A DNA stretch of 32,913 nucleotides, from the NCBI GenBank assembly GCA_001579985.1, contig LRSR01005395.1, positions 1 to 32,913 of the forward strand. Reading direction: 5' to 3'. The notes under the pieces were generated by a model, which saw nothing but the letters and a program-made list of their open reading frames with translations, was not told the origin of the DNA and did not search any database. Of this stretch, positions 21,081 to 31,565 are shown piece after piece. Each line of letters starts with the position of its first letter. Positions within the stretch are counted from its first letter, which is position 1. This DNA comes from Hypsibius dujardini. Lineage: Eukaryota > Tardigrada > Eutardigrada > Parachela > Hypsibiidae. A program made the position numbers and the translations under genes.

Positions 21081-23640
21081 TTACCCAATCCCACGAGATT
21101 TGAGATTTGTGTATAGTAGCTGCTGCTGAAGCACCGACATGCTTTCCCAATATTCCGTGGCCAGCATGCTAACCATTGCTTCCGAAGGACTAGGAATTCC
21201 CATGTGGTGCAGCTTTTCAGCAACCATACCCTTCCCTTTCTCGACAAACCAGGCGTCGTAGTTGGGTGCCGAAGACACTGATGGTGCACAGAAACGGTCT
21301 TGATCTGCCTCGAAGACTAATTGGGAAGTTGATTCGTCTGCGGTGGAGTGAATTGACACTAGAGAAACCGAGCGAGACCGGATGGATTGATCTTCGATGC
21401 TGCCTCCCTGTGCTGTGGCTGCATGTTGACTGTCTACAGTGGCAAAGGAAGATGTCGACGGTTCAGCAGTGCAAACGATGTACAGCGGCTCGTTACGTCC
21501 AGCAGTTGACATTGAAGCAGTCTCCTCAACCGCGTTCTGTGCAAGCTGGATGGTGTTATTGAGCGCTAGTTCGCTCTCGTCAGTACCCTCAATTCTGCGG
21601 AACAGCTGTTCGGCAGCGGTCACCCAGCCATAACAATAATCGGTCATCCTTGCGATTACATCTGAAAGTATGAAAGTAGACATAATCTGTACACTACAAA
21701 AAGCACGACGAGATACATGTAAATTTCACTTGTTCCATACCGAGAGCCACTAACTGATGCTGGAGTTTCACAGGAAAAACCTTTGTGTAGAATACTAGAG
21801 ACCATTGTGACTGCTGTCCACGGGTGATAACGGATTTTGGAGCGCGATAGTTGACCTTAGCATGCAATCCGTGCTCTGGATTAACTTTGAGCATTTTGCG
21901 CAAAGCGTTTTCGTGCTTCGCAAACATGCCAAAGTTAAACACAGTGCGAACGGACACGGCATCTTTCCCAGAATGCTGAAGGTTCCACCGAACCCACTTG
22001 AACCACTGAAAACAAATAAATATGTTTCTAAGAAGACCAATTGCAAGTGTCAGAAGTACAATTAATGCGAAGAGTATATCTGTACCTCATTGTTAGGATG
22101 GGCAAAGACATACTGAACAGTGTCTTGAATGATTTGGGGAATCATGTCCAGTGTGACCTCGTGCGATTCATTTGATGAGGTGTCATTCCGATTGAGGTGA
22201 CGTGACATGGTCGGTAGAGCAGTTTTCTGGATATGATCCACCGCTACTGTTCGAAAAGGGAAATGCCGCATAAAGTGTCCGCACACCTACGTAAGGTGCG
22301 AAAATAGATTTTTTATACTTAACATTTATGTTTGTGTGCGTCTGCCTGTACATGTTTGTCTATACCTGCTTCCGAGTATGTGTCTGTGTCTGTGTCTGTA
22401 TCTGTATCTGTGTCTGTGTCTGTGTCTGTGTCTGTGTCTGTGTCTGTGTTTGTATGTCTGTGTCTGTGTATATGTCTGTGTCTGTGTCTGTATCTGCATC
22501 TGTGTCTGTGTCTGTGTCTGTGTCTGTATGTCTGTGTCTGTATCTGTGTGTCTGTGTCTCTGTTTGTGTCTGTGTCTCTGTTTCGATTTCTGTGTTTGTG
22601 CTCTTATTTGTCAATACGTGCACACATCTTTAATAAATATTCATAGTTATTCAACTTACCAGTTCCCCGAAGGGCGTAGAAAAGTGACAGACTCTCCAGA
22701 TTACGACGATGAGACTCGGAATCATCTTTATCCTCCGATGCCAGATCCGATAGGGTCTCGTTGAACCTCTGCACGGCTCCTTTGAGCTCGTCTTCCGGGA
22801 AATGCAATAGATCCGGAAGATACGCCGACAAAGACTGCGCCTGCTTGTAGACATCCTTATCCTTCTCAGGAAAGGTGACCTGCTCCTTGAACCATATAAT
22901 GAGGAGTCGACTCTTCAACCGTTCCCTAAAAAAATGTTCAGATTTCGTTACCGCTGCAGACTGTCCTAAATATATTTGCCAAACAAAAAACATTGGCATA
23001 TCACGCTTCGGCTTCCATCCGTTGCCATTTCTAAATGAAGTCGCCATTTATAGTGAGCATCGGTCCAGCGCCGGGGTTATACACCAAAGCGTTGGTCCTG
23101 CGTGGGTTGCCCTCGGAGACGCTTTCCACCAGCTGGGCGTACTCAGCGGCGTTATTGCGCGGCGGATCGTTGACCAGCACTGGAATGGTGCTTTTCAGAC
23201 AGCGTTTTCCCAGCTCGTGCTCCGATATGTGGGTGTAGGTGAAGGCTCGACCGGATTTGCGATCGTTTCCAATGGTGAGCATCGTCAACTCCACCAGAAA
23301 CATTTTGCCGGAATCAGGTTTCCCAACTAGGGTCAGAGTGGGCAGTTTTAGGTAGAGGACGTCGTGAACAAAACGGGGGCGTAAGGCAATCAAGCTGTGA
23401 CCTGCAACAACAGAAATCAACATGCTGGTGTCAACGCAAAAAGCCAAAATTCCATATATAGATGAGGGTTCTATTGGTATTTTCATTTAGCATAGCATTC
23501 ACGCATGTTCCAACACAACAATTCACTTACCCACAATGCCGAGAAAGGTCAGGAAATTCAATTCACCGAAGCTCGCATGAAGCAGCCGAATGACACTATC
23601 AATGGGTTTGTTCAGACAGACGGTGACCATTTCGAGAGGT
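21081..23640 (-). CDS. P-loop ATPase-like gene, multi-exon, 5' end unresolved
   Basis: Exons read on the minus strand: up to about 23640-23531; 23401-23034; 22925-22660; 22286-22086; 22005-21717; 21661-21081. The first joins in phase to give FLTFLGIVGHSLIALRP, followed by a Walker A-like loop (LVGKPDSGKM) and a candidate Walker B (IPVLVNDPP). Exons 4 and 5 join in phase (HPNNE/WFKWVRW), and exon 5 joins exon 6 via a GTATCT donor. The layout recalls SF3/DUF927-type helicase-like ATPases, but I cannot name the family. Oddities: the usual Ser/Thr after Walker A GK is Met; a stop (TAG, 23031-23033) or unseen donor ends exon 2; the phase between exons 3 and 4 does not match, so an exon is missing or the gene is broken. 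It may be a transposon gene, since it lies between element ends. Confidence 0.55.
22378..22600 (+). repeat. TGTGTC/TGTCTG hexanucleotide microsatellite
   Basis: Long imperfect run of TGTCTG and TATCTG units inside the intron between exons 3 and 4 of the ATPase-like gene. All overlapping ORFs on both strands are products of the repeat. Confidence 0.95.
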
Positions 23641-23711
23641 TGCTTCGGGAGATGAAAGTAAGCACATGTAAGATAAGTTGCATTAACATTACATTGACCC
23701 ACCCTCACCTC

Positions 23712-23909
23712 AAAAAGCGAAATACGGAGGCGGCTGAACAGTCCAATGCATGGATAAATCGATTTGCCGCAGTAGTGAACAGCATTTCAAGAAATTGCGG
23801 ACTGTTTTACCTCAGCCGGCTAGCTTATCATCGTAACGAGTATCTGTTCGAGAAACATGGTTGTGAGATAAGTTGCACCGCCGAGGACATTGACATAGGC
23901 GACATGTAA
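23712..23909 (+). pseudogene. C-terminal end of a KDZ-like transposase
   Basis: The frame ending at 23909 contains KKRNTEAAEQSNAWINRF and then NCGLFYLSRLAYHRNEYL. The NTEAAEQ..N.W..RF pattern followed by a hydrophobic helix is characteristic of the end of the catalytic domain of Kyakuja-Dileera-Zisupton (KDZ) transposases, where the glutamate would be the last DDE residue. Everything N-terminal to it is missing: the upstream DNA is occupied by the oppositely oriented ATPase-like exon. It stands 110 bp from the minisatellite at the right end of the candidate element. Assignment rests on my memory of the family pattern. Confidence 0.5.
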
Positions 23910-24027
23910 GGAGTTGTGCTCCGGTTTTTTTGCTCTTCCCTAGCTTAAACAAAAAGCCTCCTCTTCCCTATGTACATTCTGCTTTTCGGATAACAATTTT
24001 TTCAATTTTGGTGGTCGCATCCTATAC

Positions 24028-24222
24028 AATAACTCCATAACTCCAACTCCATAAGGGCCTGCGGTACCCCTTGACCTGACAGTACTACAGTACTGTTCCT
24101 ATACAGTAACTCCATAACTCCAACTCCATAAGAGCCCGCGGTACCCCTCGACCTGACAGTACTACAGTACTGTTCCTATAAAGTAACTCCATAACTCCAG
24201 CTCTATGAGGGCTCCCGGTACC
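24028..24222 (-). repeat. Minisatellite block, about three units (reverse)
   Basis: Minus-strand copies of the unit seen at 17758-18045. Two adjacent 75-bp units are nearly identical (AACTCCATAACTCCAACTCC, ATAAG, CGGTACCCC, GACCTGACAGTACTACAGTA). The block ends 30 bp before the terminal segment 24255-24325. Confidence 0.93.
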
Positions 24223-24325
24223 TTGCGTCTGATCTTGTATTAGCTTACGTACAATGTCTATAAAGTGTGTCATAACTAGCCACTAGGTTTTTATATAAGC
24301 CTTGTGCCATCGCTCGCCAAGTCTC

Positions 24326-25401
24326 AGCCATATGACTGCCCTTTTCCTTGCATTGGTCCAGCTCAAATCCATCGTTTAAGGTTGGTGAATATACAACGAT
24401 CCTTTCAACCTAAAATCATTCGCCCCAATATGAAACATCGTCCTCTTTTTTGCAGGTCTCACCTGTTGTGATTGCTCTGACGTTGGCGGTCGGCCCACGA
24501 AGACTGCGTGGCTGGCTGGAAATTTCAAACATCCCGGAACTTACCTAGGGACAGCCGTGTGTATTTTTTTTCACGAAAACTGCCACCAGAACGATTCCCA
24601 CCTTTCCCGGAGGTTTCTGTACCGCGGTGATGTGCTTAACAGTGACACTACGGCTGGGGCCATTATAGTGGGAAAGTTTGCGTTTGTTACTACCCGCTCC
24701 TTCACACAATCTTATTGAATAACCGGAAGTATTGTCAATCATTAATTGTTTTAAAAACGTTTTATACGAAAAAACAGAACATTCAAGCGATCCCCAAAAA
24801 AGTAGTTCAACTAACATGAACTGATATAACTAACATTCAACCATTTAAATTATTAAGTATCGAACCTCTTTGGCTTAAAGCACGATTTTAATGCATGTCT
24901 AGTGTAGTGCAATCAACCAATCAACGATTGGAGTTGACCCGCTAACGCCCAATATCATCAATCGACATGGTGACATCCGAAGTTTTGTGGAAATCCAGAG
25001 TTAACTTCACTTGGGACGAATTTTGGAGGTGGAACACAAAAAGGCTCTGATTTATTTGTTTTTAATAGAGCTATAATTATAATATACGTAATTTACTTCG
25101 TGAGTCAGAACAAAGTCTGAAAACTTGGCAGAATTTGGCAGAATTTGATTGCATTTGCATTTTTTATTGTTGACAGCTCGGCTGCCTTGCAGCTCTGTTT
25201 AATGGGGTCAGCAAATTTCTGCTTGACAGCTCCGGCCGATCACTTGTTTAAACTCGTTCATCTAAACTTTTCTACACATTTTCTTCATTGATGGCAAAAA
25301 TTTGACGACCGCAATTAAGTATCTAGCATCTCAGAATGCGTAAGCGATAAACAATCCGAACTATCAGTACTAATATCTTCCCATCTCCTTGAGCGTGACT
25401 T
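24326..25401. other. Intergenic stretch 3' of the SLC22 gene
   Basis: No convincing gene. A 90-residue minus-strand ORF at 24545-24817 ends with TAG overlapping a strong-looking donor (CCCTAG|GTAAGT), and a plus-strand exon-like segment follows TTTTTTGCAG at 24456. Neither resembles a known family and both are left unannotated. Confidence 0.5.
25163..25168 (-). terminator. Putative polyadenylation signal of the SLC22 gene
   Basis: AATAAA on the minus strand, 234 bp downstream of the SLC22 stop codon. A further copy lies about 110 bp beyond. Assigned by position only. Confidence 0.4.
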
Positions 25402-28400
25402 CTACGTGTCGGGCGGTAACATTCCGGTTGCTTCGGTGGCCAAGCCCATGTTCCGATCATCGCCGCACACAGCCGCGTTGTTGGTGTGACCGCCAAACTT
25501 GAGATAATCCTTCCACGTCATGTCCTTCCCAAACTCCTCCGCCTCCTCCAGCGTCTCCGGCAAATTCGCATTCATCGTCTCCGGTAAAAGCAACGCCGCG
25601 AGACCTCCAATCATTCCTAGCACTCCGAAAATGACCAAAGGCAACCATAGACTATGAGTGCCAAGATGAGCAATCAGAGGACTCAGACATAGTCCGATTG
25701 TCGAAACTGTTTGAGTTAATGAAGCTCCCGCACCCCGCAACACGGTAGGGAAGAGTTCCGAGGCGACCAAATCGGTGACGAAAAAGGAGAAAGTCATCCA
25801 GAATTTGGAGGTTAGAAAGAGAAGGATTACGGCTAGATGGTTCTCTGAAGGAACGAGGGCTGTCGCAATGAGGAAGGCCCCACCGAGGAGCATGGAGAAC
25901 ATGAGGAGGACGCGTCTGCCGAAACGGTTTAGAGCAAAGTACATGGCGGGGTAGGCGGGAAGCTCGATGAGGGCGCCGTAGATGAAGTCGATGTGGTCGT
26001 TTCCGCCTAGATGAGGGATGAAGAAGTTGAGGCCGCTGTAGACGGCGTAGTTGGCAAAGGAGTTGAAGATGATGAGGCAGGACTTGCGGCGGAGGTTCGG
26101 CGTGCGGAATAGGTCCATTATAACGTATTTTCTGTTGACAACGACAGTGATATTTTATCTCATTTTGGCAGAAGTGTTTAGCCTGCCCAATTACAAACAA
26201 TAAAGGCGCATGTCAGTCAACGATAAGCAGCAAGCCGAACAACACTCCCTGGGCGCGTCTCTGAGAGTCCGGCAGAGGTCGGCACCCCCGGTACTGCCAT
26301 TCGATCCAAAATGTTATTCTTAACAAAAAATGTTTGGAGTTAAAGTAAATATGAAGAAGTATACGTAATAAATATATGAAATATGAGTGAATGTAAGTAA
26401 AAAAGATTATTATTAGGCATACTACATTTATTATGTATTATTTACATTAACCCTAAATACAATTTTTGTTTAGAATAAGTTGTAGGACCCAATGACAGTG
26501 CCAGAGGTCTAGAACCCTCAATGGCACTCTCGGTGAGTCGCTTGAATTGCCACCCCGTGGTAACCGAAATGCGCCTCTTAGGAACGATACCCTTTTTTCA
26601 GTTTCAAAGCCATTGGCGTAGAGGACAAAGAAATATAGATAACATTAGGAATTCACCTTTCTGATGTTGCTTCTGTTTGCGATTTCTGACACTTGATCAA
26701 AAGTTCCTCGAAATATTCCTCCGATAACTGGGCGCGATTGACTTTAGCCATTTTTCGAACGATTCTTAGCATCTCCGCAAAACGTCCCCTCGACATGAGC
26801 CATCTCGGTGACTCAGGCATCCACCAGTAGTAGCCAATCATAAAAACAAACGGCAACGTCACCGCCAGCTGCAGAGAGACCCAGGTTCTGAGCAGGTACG
26901 CCAGGCCGCCCAAACCAATAACGCCAAACGTAAAGACCAAGGCTACGGTTGTGCCGACTGGGGCTCGCTTGGACGGACCAGTGAACTCCAGCGCCATGAT
27001 TAGAGGGATGAGCCAAACAGGAACAATTGTTAGGCCATGCAGAAATCGGATTACACAGAAGACGATGAAATTGGGTGAGAAGACCGTGGCGACACCTAAT
27101 AATTATCGTTGATTGTTCTGTTTTACGTCACGTGCATGTATCAATATCTTTTTATCAGCGAATTCAGTTCTTTTATTATTTTGTTCGGAAAGTTAGTTAT
27201 TCTTAAATATAACTGAAAATAATTGAGTTAAAAGCCGAGAAATTTTTATTCACTATCACAACTAGGTAAATCATGAAACTGGAACACTTTTTGTGACAAC
27301 AAATACCATGCGTATTACTTTTTGTTTTAAATAATGTGTATGCCGCAAAGCAAAACTAACTTGAAAAAGTTGAAAGACTACTTTTATTTCTGGCATAGTG
27401 TATTATTCTTTTGTAGAATAAGAAACAAGACAAAAAACTTTATCTTTAAACTAAAAATAATGGTAATATAATAATGAAATATGAAACAAAATTACTGGTC
27501 ATTAATTTATTCACTATTTAAGCGCATCATTACTTCGAATGTTAATCGCATTTAGCAGAAATGTGTCAATCTTAATTCATCTTTAAGCAGAGTTAATTAA
27601 TTCCACAGTGCGAACGCACCTGCTGTCAGCTGTATCATAGCCGCAATATAAAACGTCATTTTCCTTCCGATTTGGTCTGTGAGGTACCCGGAAATGACCG
27701 TTCCCAGGAGCGTGCCGATGGTATGAATAAACATCGACAAAGTGGGAAGGAAGCTATGGTCACACACGAGATCCCAATCCATGGCAATGCTAGTCTCATA
27801 CTCAGAACGGTCGTAGTTCCAACCATCACTGCATGGGATAGTTACGTTTCTGTTGAGTTGCCTTTGGTCCGCAAGATTTGTGCTAATGTTTGAAAACTGT
27901 CCAGCAAACGTCGAGCATTTACTGTGTTCGGCTTTTCCGTCTACTAGTTCCAACGGTAAATCTAACATGTGTGGACTTGAACTGTTGAACAGACCGGCTT
28001 GAGGAACGCGACACCAGTAGTCACCCGGCACAGCAACTATAAACATCTAGCAAACACACAGAAATTAGATGAAAATAATAATAAAAAAATTAAGCAGTTA
28101 TTTAGGTCTTGCAAAGTGCTTTTCTCTTTGCAATTCATTGACTATTTCGAAATCTAGCATCAAAAAAATGAGTATTTTTGCATAAATAACTTCAAAAAGA
28201 TTAAGGTTTTTAATACAAAACCTCAAGGTTCCTTAGGTTGGAAAAAGTTATTTTCATAGAGAAAATGAATGTGTGAAGAAAATGTGAAGACTGTTAAGAA
28301 TTTTTTCTTTTTAAGTATTTACATATATCATAAATACCTGCACGAAGCCATGAAATGACCCTGGAAGCTGTGGAGGTAGAAGAAAAAATATCAACAGCAG

Positions 28401-28454
28401 CTGCTGGTAACGGCCGAATTCTCCAACCTCTAGAAGAACGTCGTCAAAATCCAT
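25402..28454 (-). CDS. SLC22-family organic ion transporter (four exons, 570 residues)
   Basis: A plasma-membrane major-facilitator transporter for organic cations, anions or carnitine-like zwitterions. Exons 28454-28338, 28046-27620, 27095-26657 and 26131-25402 have GT-AG borders and consistent phases. Residues 1-39 show the family start MDFDDVLLEVGEFGRYQ and TM1. A large extracellular loop (about 45-140) carries cysteines, N-glycosylation sites (NSS, NIS, NVT) and CSDGW. The MFS motif YLTDQIGRK is at 160-168, PESPRWL at 275-281, a second NRFGRRV at 396-402 and ELFPTVLRGAG at 453-463. The C-terminal tail ends GMLPPDT. Length and all signature motifs fit an intact gene. Substrate cannot be told from sequence; fly Orct-like or carnitine transporters are the nearest models. 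It is the best-supported host gene here and is outside the transposon-rich array. Confidence 0.95.
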
Positions 28455-28505
28455 TGCAATTTGACAGTATTGTCTGCTGCAAAAAGTAGATAGCGGAAGT
28501 CTTCC

Positions 28506-28513
28506 TATTTATG
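28506..28513 (-). promoter_or_regulatory. Putative TATA box of the SLC22 gene
   Basis: CATAAATA on the minus strand, 52-59 bp upstream of the ATG at 28454. That leaves room for a start site about 30 bp downstream and a short 5' leader. No other core element is evident. Confidence 0.4.
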
Positions 28514-29256
28514 CCCAACCCTTATAGCTGTGCTGTCAAATTGTTAATGCCGACGATTTCTTAAACGGATATTCTCAAGCGATCACGCTATGCCACTTTG
28601 CCAAATCTCTTTAGGTAGGTTCATACTGTGATTTATTACAATTAATAAGTTTGTTTTTCCCAAACCGGTTTAAGAGATTACAAGGCGATTTAATTCGATA
28701 TATATGTGATTAAATTTACACGCGGCATATTAATGTGCACGAGAAACTGTCTGCTGGTGCTGGCTTTCATTTGTGCATAATAAATACAGGGTGTAATGCC
28801 TTTTTAATGTTCTGTGCCATTGTATGCATGGATGAATATCAATAGCAGCGCTGCACATATGCGGCAAGACAGACATGCAGACATTGTCAGACAACTAATA
28901 TAGATGAAACAAAAATATTTATAGATGGACAGACACTGCAGGCAAAAAACATAGAAGTGCTCAAAAGTAGATTTGGTGTGGTGATGGTCAAATGCGCAGT
29001 ATAGGAAGCGAAATGTATATACTGTGATGTAGGACAAAAATTATCTCTAGAGTCATCCACTGTTTGCCCAATTGAACAACTATGACAAGACAAGAATTCT
29101 TAAACACCTACCGGTGATATTAAGTTTAAAAGATAATACCCATAATAAAATGGCATTGTTCTGCTGAGTTTTCCAGCACTACATACACCTATATCTCCGC
29201 GTAAAAGTAATCCTTCGCCAGCTCTTGGCCATCATTTGAAACCTTGAGGGGGAGAG
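28514..29256. other. Upstream flank of the SLC22 gene, no gene seen
   Basis: AT-rich DNA with two overlapping minus-strand ORFs (28804-29093) that are rich in Cys, Phe, Tyr and Ser and resemble no family. I see no repeat or transposon end. Confidence 0.5.
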
Positions 29257-29795
29257 AGAGGCTCGTTTAGGGTCATTACAGGTCGGAACCAGGACCCCTC
29301 GCTGTATGGTCAGGGGGTTGGAAAAGGGGCAAAATGCATTTTTTTTAAAAATGAACTTGAAAATTGATCTATTATGCCTGGTAGGGTATTCCTGCTTATT
29401 TTTTAATTTTTGGAGATTTGATTTCCAGAGGCCCCCGGGGTTTCATTTTTTTTCTCAAAAAGGTCAGTTTTTTGTTCAGATTTGAGATTTGTTGAGGTCT
29501 AAATAGGCTACATTTATTGCCAAATACAAATGGGGGGCTCAAACCATTCAAGAATCGTCCAAATTTGATGAAAAACTAATGTTTTTAAACACTTTTTGAG
29601 ACCCCAGGGGCTTTCTGGAAATCGAATCCCCACACCCACAAGTTTCAAAATTATCAGGGACAAGATGCCAAATTTTGGGTTCGATCTTGAAAAAAAACAT
29701 TTTGCCCCTTTGCCCATCCCCTGACCCTGGGATGAAGAGTCCTGGTTTCGACCTGTAAGAACCCTGATTAGGGTTCCGTTTATAAACGAGCCTCT
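29257..29795. mobile_element. Long foldback (hairpin) element, about 540 bp
   Basis: The two halves are inverted copies of each other along nearly their whole length. Ends: AGAGGCTCGTTT on the left and its complement ACGAGCCTCT on the right. Matching inner blocks are TTACAGGTCGGAACCAGGAC / GGTTTCGACCTGTAA, GGGGCAAAATG / CATTTTGCCCC, and GATTTCCAGAGGCCCCCGGG / CCAGGGGCTTTCTGGAAATC. The centre is near 29525. The left arm lacks about 20 bases present in the right. No target duplication is visible, and the ORFs on the minus strand (29514-29973) are by-products. Confidence 0.8.
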
Positions 29796-30284
29796 GGATA
29801 AAGGCATAAAAGCCCCAATTGCTCTGACCATTTGATATATCGTGAAAGGAATGAATCGATGAGAACACCCTTGCACTCGAATAATTCTCTACTGAAAAGA
29901 TCAAGGGCGCACTTGATGGGATTGATTGCACACAAGTGCTTTCTGCCTGATGTATAATATCAGTTTTGGACACATTTTATCCGCCCCCCTCCCCTCACGT
30001 AATTGATCGTGTGTTTTCAGTTACAAGATAGGGAGCGTGTAAAGACATCTCAGACTGTTCAGCGACTCAGCTCATCTGTTTCTGCCAAGCTTTTTGATAT
30101 ATAAAATATTTGTCGCATCATTCTTTGGTGTTGCAACTTCTGAATGACCGTGCCGGAAAGCTATTTTCTAACGGTTCCAGTCGCTTTTTGTTCAATCGAA
30201 ATTCCTTCCAACCAAGCATGACAAACTTTCCCATTACCTCCCATAAAACTAGCGTCCCGTCGTTCCTCACATTATCTCTCCACC

Positions 30285-31064
30285 AGCAGACAGAAGTGAC
30301 GGCATGGGTTACCACTTCGCTGACCATCAGTTCCCTGATCGTGCTCAACAACACCTTATCTACGAGTGATTTGGCGGGAGAAGCTTTCTAAATCCGGGGT
30401 GAACCTGCTGCTTCTCCACTTTGTAGCCGTCAACCTGGTAATGTGTCTGGTTAACTGTCCAGCACCCATTCTGTTTGTCCTGGCAAGACGTGATAGATGG
30501 CCCGTCGTGGGCACTTCCTGTTACTTCCTCCAGACCATCGTAATGATTAACGTTCTTAATTTAACTATAGTTAAAGTACATCATGGTGTACTCAAAACGA
30601 AAAACTAAGACGTATCGACAATTTCCTTTCAAGTAAAATATGTGATCAGACAGTAAATGAAGGTTTACAGTATTTCAAACTTCATTCCGCCTCGGATCAC
30701 ACAAATTGTCTGGTCCTTCCTAGGCGTGGAAATCACTCCGATCGGGCAGTGCTTCTTCATAAATTCCGGTCGGCTAGGCACCTACTTGGACATTCTCGGT
30801 TCCTACGGGCCATAAGCGATTTCAGATATTGGCGCCGTGTTAATTATTTTAAAGTGTCCCTATGGACACTTTCCCCTAGTTCTCTAGTTGCTTCCATTGA
30901 ACGCGAGACAGGGGTTTATTGAATTGACTCGTCAGCTGTTTAAGTTTAAGTGGTGGCCTCCAAATATTACTCTTTTAAGTACATATTCCTACCGCTGCCT
31001 CGAGGGAGAACCGCATGATGGCAAAACGTACTGCGTTCTCACGTCTTTCGTTAACTTCCCTTGA
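30285..31064 (+). pseudogene. Decayed rhodopsin-like 7TM receptor locus
   Basis: A hydrophobic span TAWVTTSLTISSLIVLNN (about 30297-30350) resembles TM1. After a frame change the next ORF (from 30366) gives VIWREKLSKSGVNLLLLHF, then AVNLVMCLVNCPAPILFVL and DRWPVVGTSCYFLQ. This reads like TM2, the first outer loop with W..VG, and the cysteine at the start of TM3. Later open stretches near 30673-30815 (ITPIGQCFF) and 30951-31064 (RCLEGEPHDGKTYCVL) could be further loop and TM pieces, each ending in stops. Frame changes between TM1 and TM2, and stops afterwards, indicate a pseudogene, unless short introns explain them. No ligand class can be assigned. Confidence 0.4.
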
Positions 31065-31565
31065 AAGTTATCGCAGTTTCCAGTATTGAAAAACGTACTG
31101 ACGAAGTTGGACTGCATTTACCGTACAGTAGTTCACTTCAAATTATTTTCCTTCAATGTCCAGTGTTTTTGTTTATGCTCAGGCACAACGCTCAGACCCC
31201 ACAACATTTGCTTCAGGTCCCATCTGAATGTATATGGTTCGGCTCTCCGCCGGTGTGGCGTACTTTTTCAAAGTATACGCAGATTACTCGGTGAGTAATC
31301 TTTCCCATTTCATGCACTCGCGCATTGATTGAAATATAGTGGACCTCGTGAGGGAAGATTAGAAATGGCGTTATTCACTCACGGAAAGGGGCGTAACTTG
31401 TGAGCAAAAGTGATTGGATCTTTCCCAATTTTTTACTCTAAAATAAATGATTCAAATCGCACTCCGTCCACTGTTTCGGTACTGGGAATGGATTCCTGTC
31501 ACTTCACACAAGTCAAACGGTACTCATTACAGAACATACATAAGCCAGTATCCGAAGCAGTAGAA

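Larger units (their letters stand above)
17700..24325 (+). mobile_element. Candidate 6.6-kb TIR transposon related to the 3274-6006 element
   Basis: The left end matches the right end of the 3274-6006 element over about 60 bp (CATTACTGGCAAGTTTTGAC, then AGCTTGTAAATTGATATGAA). The right end matches that element's left end (read inward GAGACTTGGCGAGCGATGGC, then TATATAAAAACCTAGTGGCT). Both ends carry the same minisatellite in inverted orientation. Inside are a cysteine-rich ORF, a P-loop ATPase-like gene and a KDZ-like transposase C-terminus. A 1.06-kb TIR element is nested within it. I find no matching target duplication (TAAATCTG versus AGCCATAT), so one boundary may be rearranged or the two ends may belong to different insertions. 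Confidence 0.55.

Noticed and set aside
22328-22764. Several long ORFs rich in Cys, Val, Leu or Thr/Asp
   Set aside because: All derive from the TGTGTC microsatellite.
24456-24543. Exon-like plus-strand segment after TTTTTTGCAG (SPVVIALTLAVG...)
   Set aside because: Single short frame with no partner exon and no family resemblance.
25652-26200. 182-residue minus-strand ORF rich in Arg, Pro and His
   Set aside because: Alternate frame of SLC22 exon 4, which has the real family motifs.
26205-26577. Possible small TIR element in SLC22 intron 3 (GGCGCAT near both ends)
   Set aside because: Only about nine of thirteen terminal bases match and there is no target duplication.
29514-29973. Overlapping 120- and 141-residue minus-strand ORFs
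   Set aside because: They lie in one arm of the foldback element and show no protein family features.
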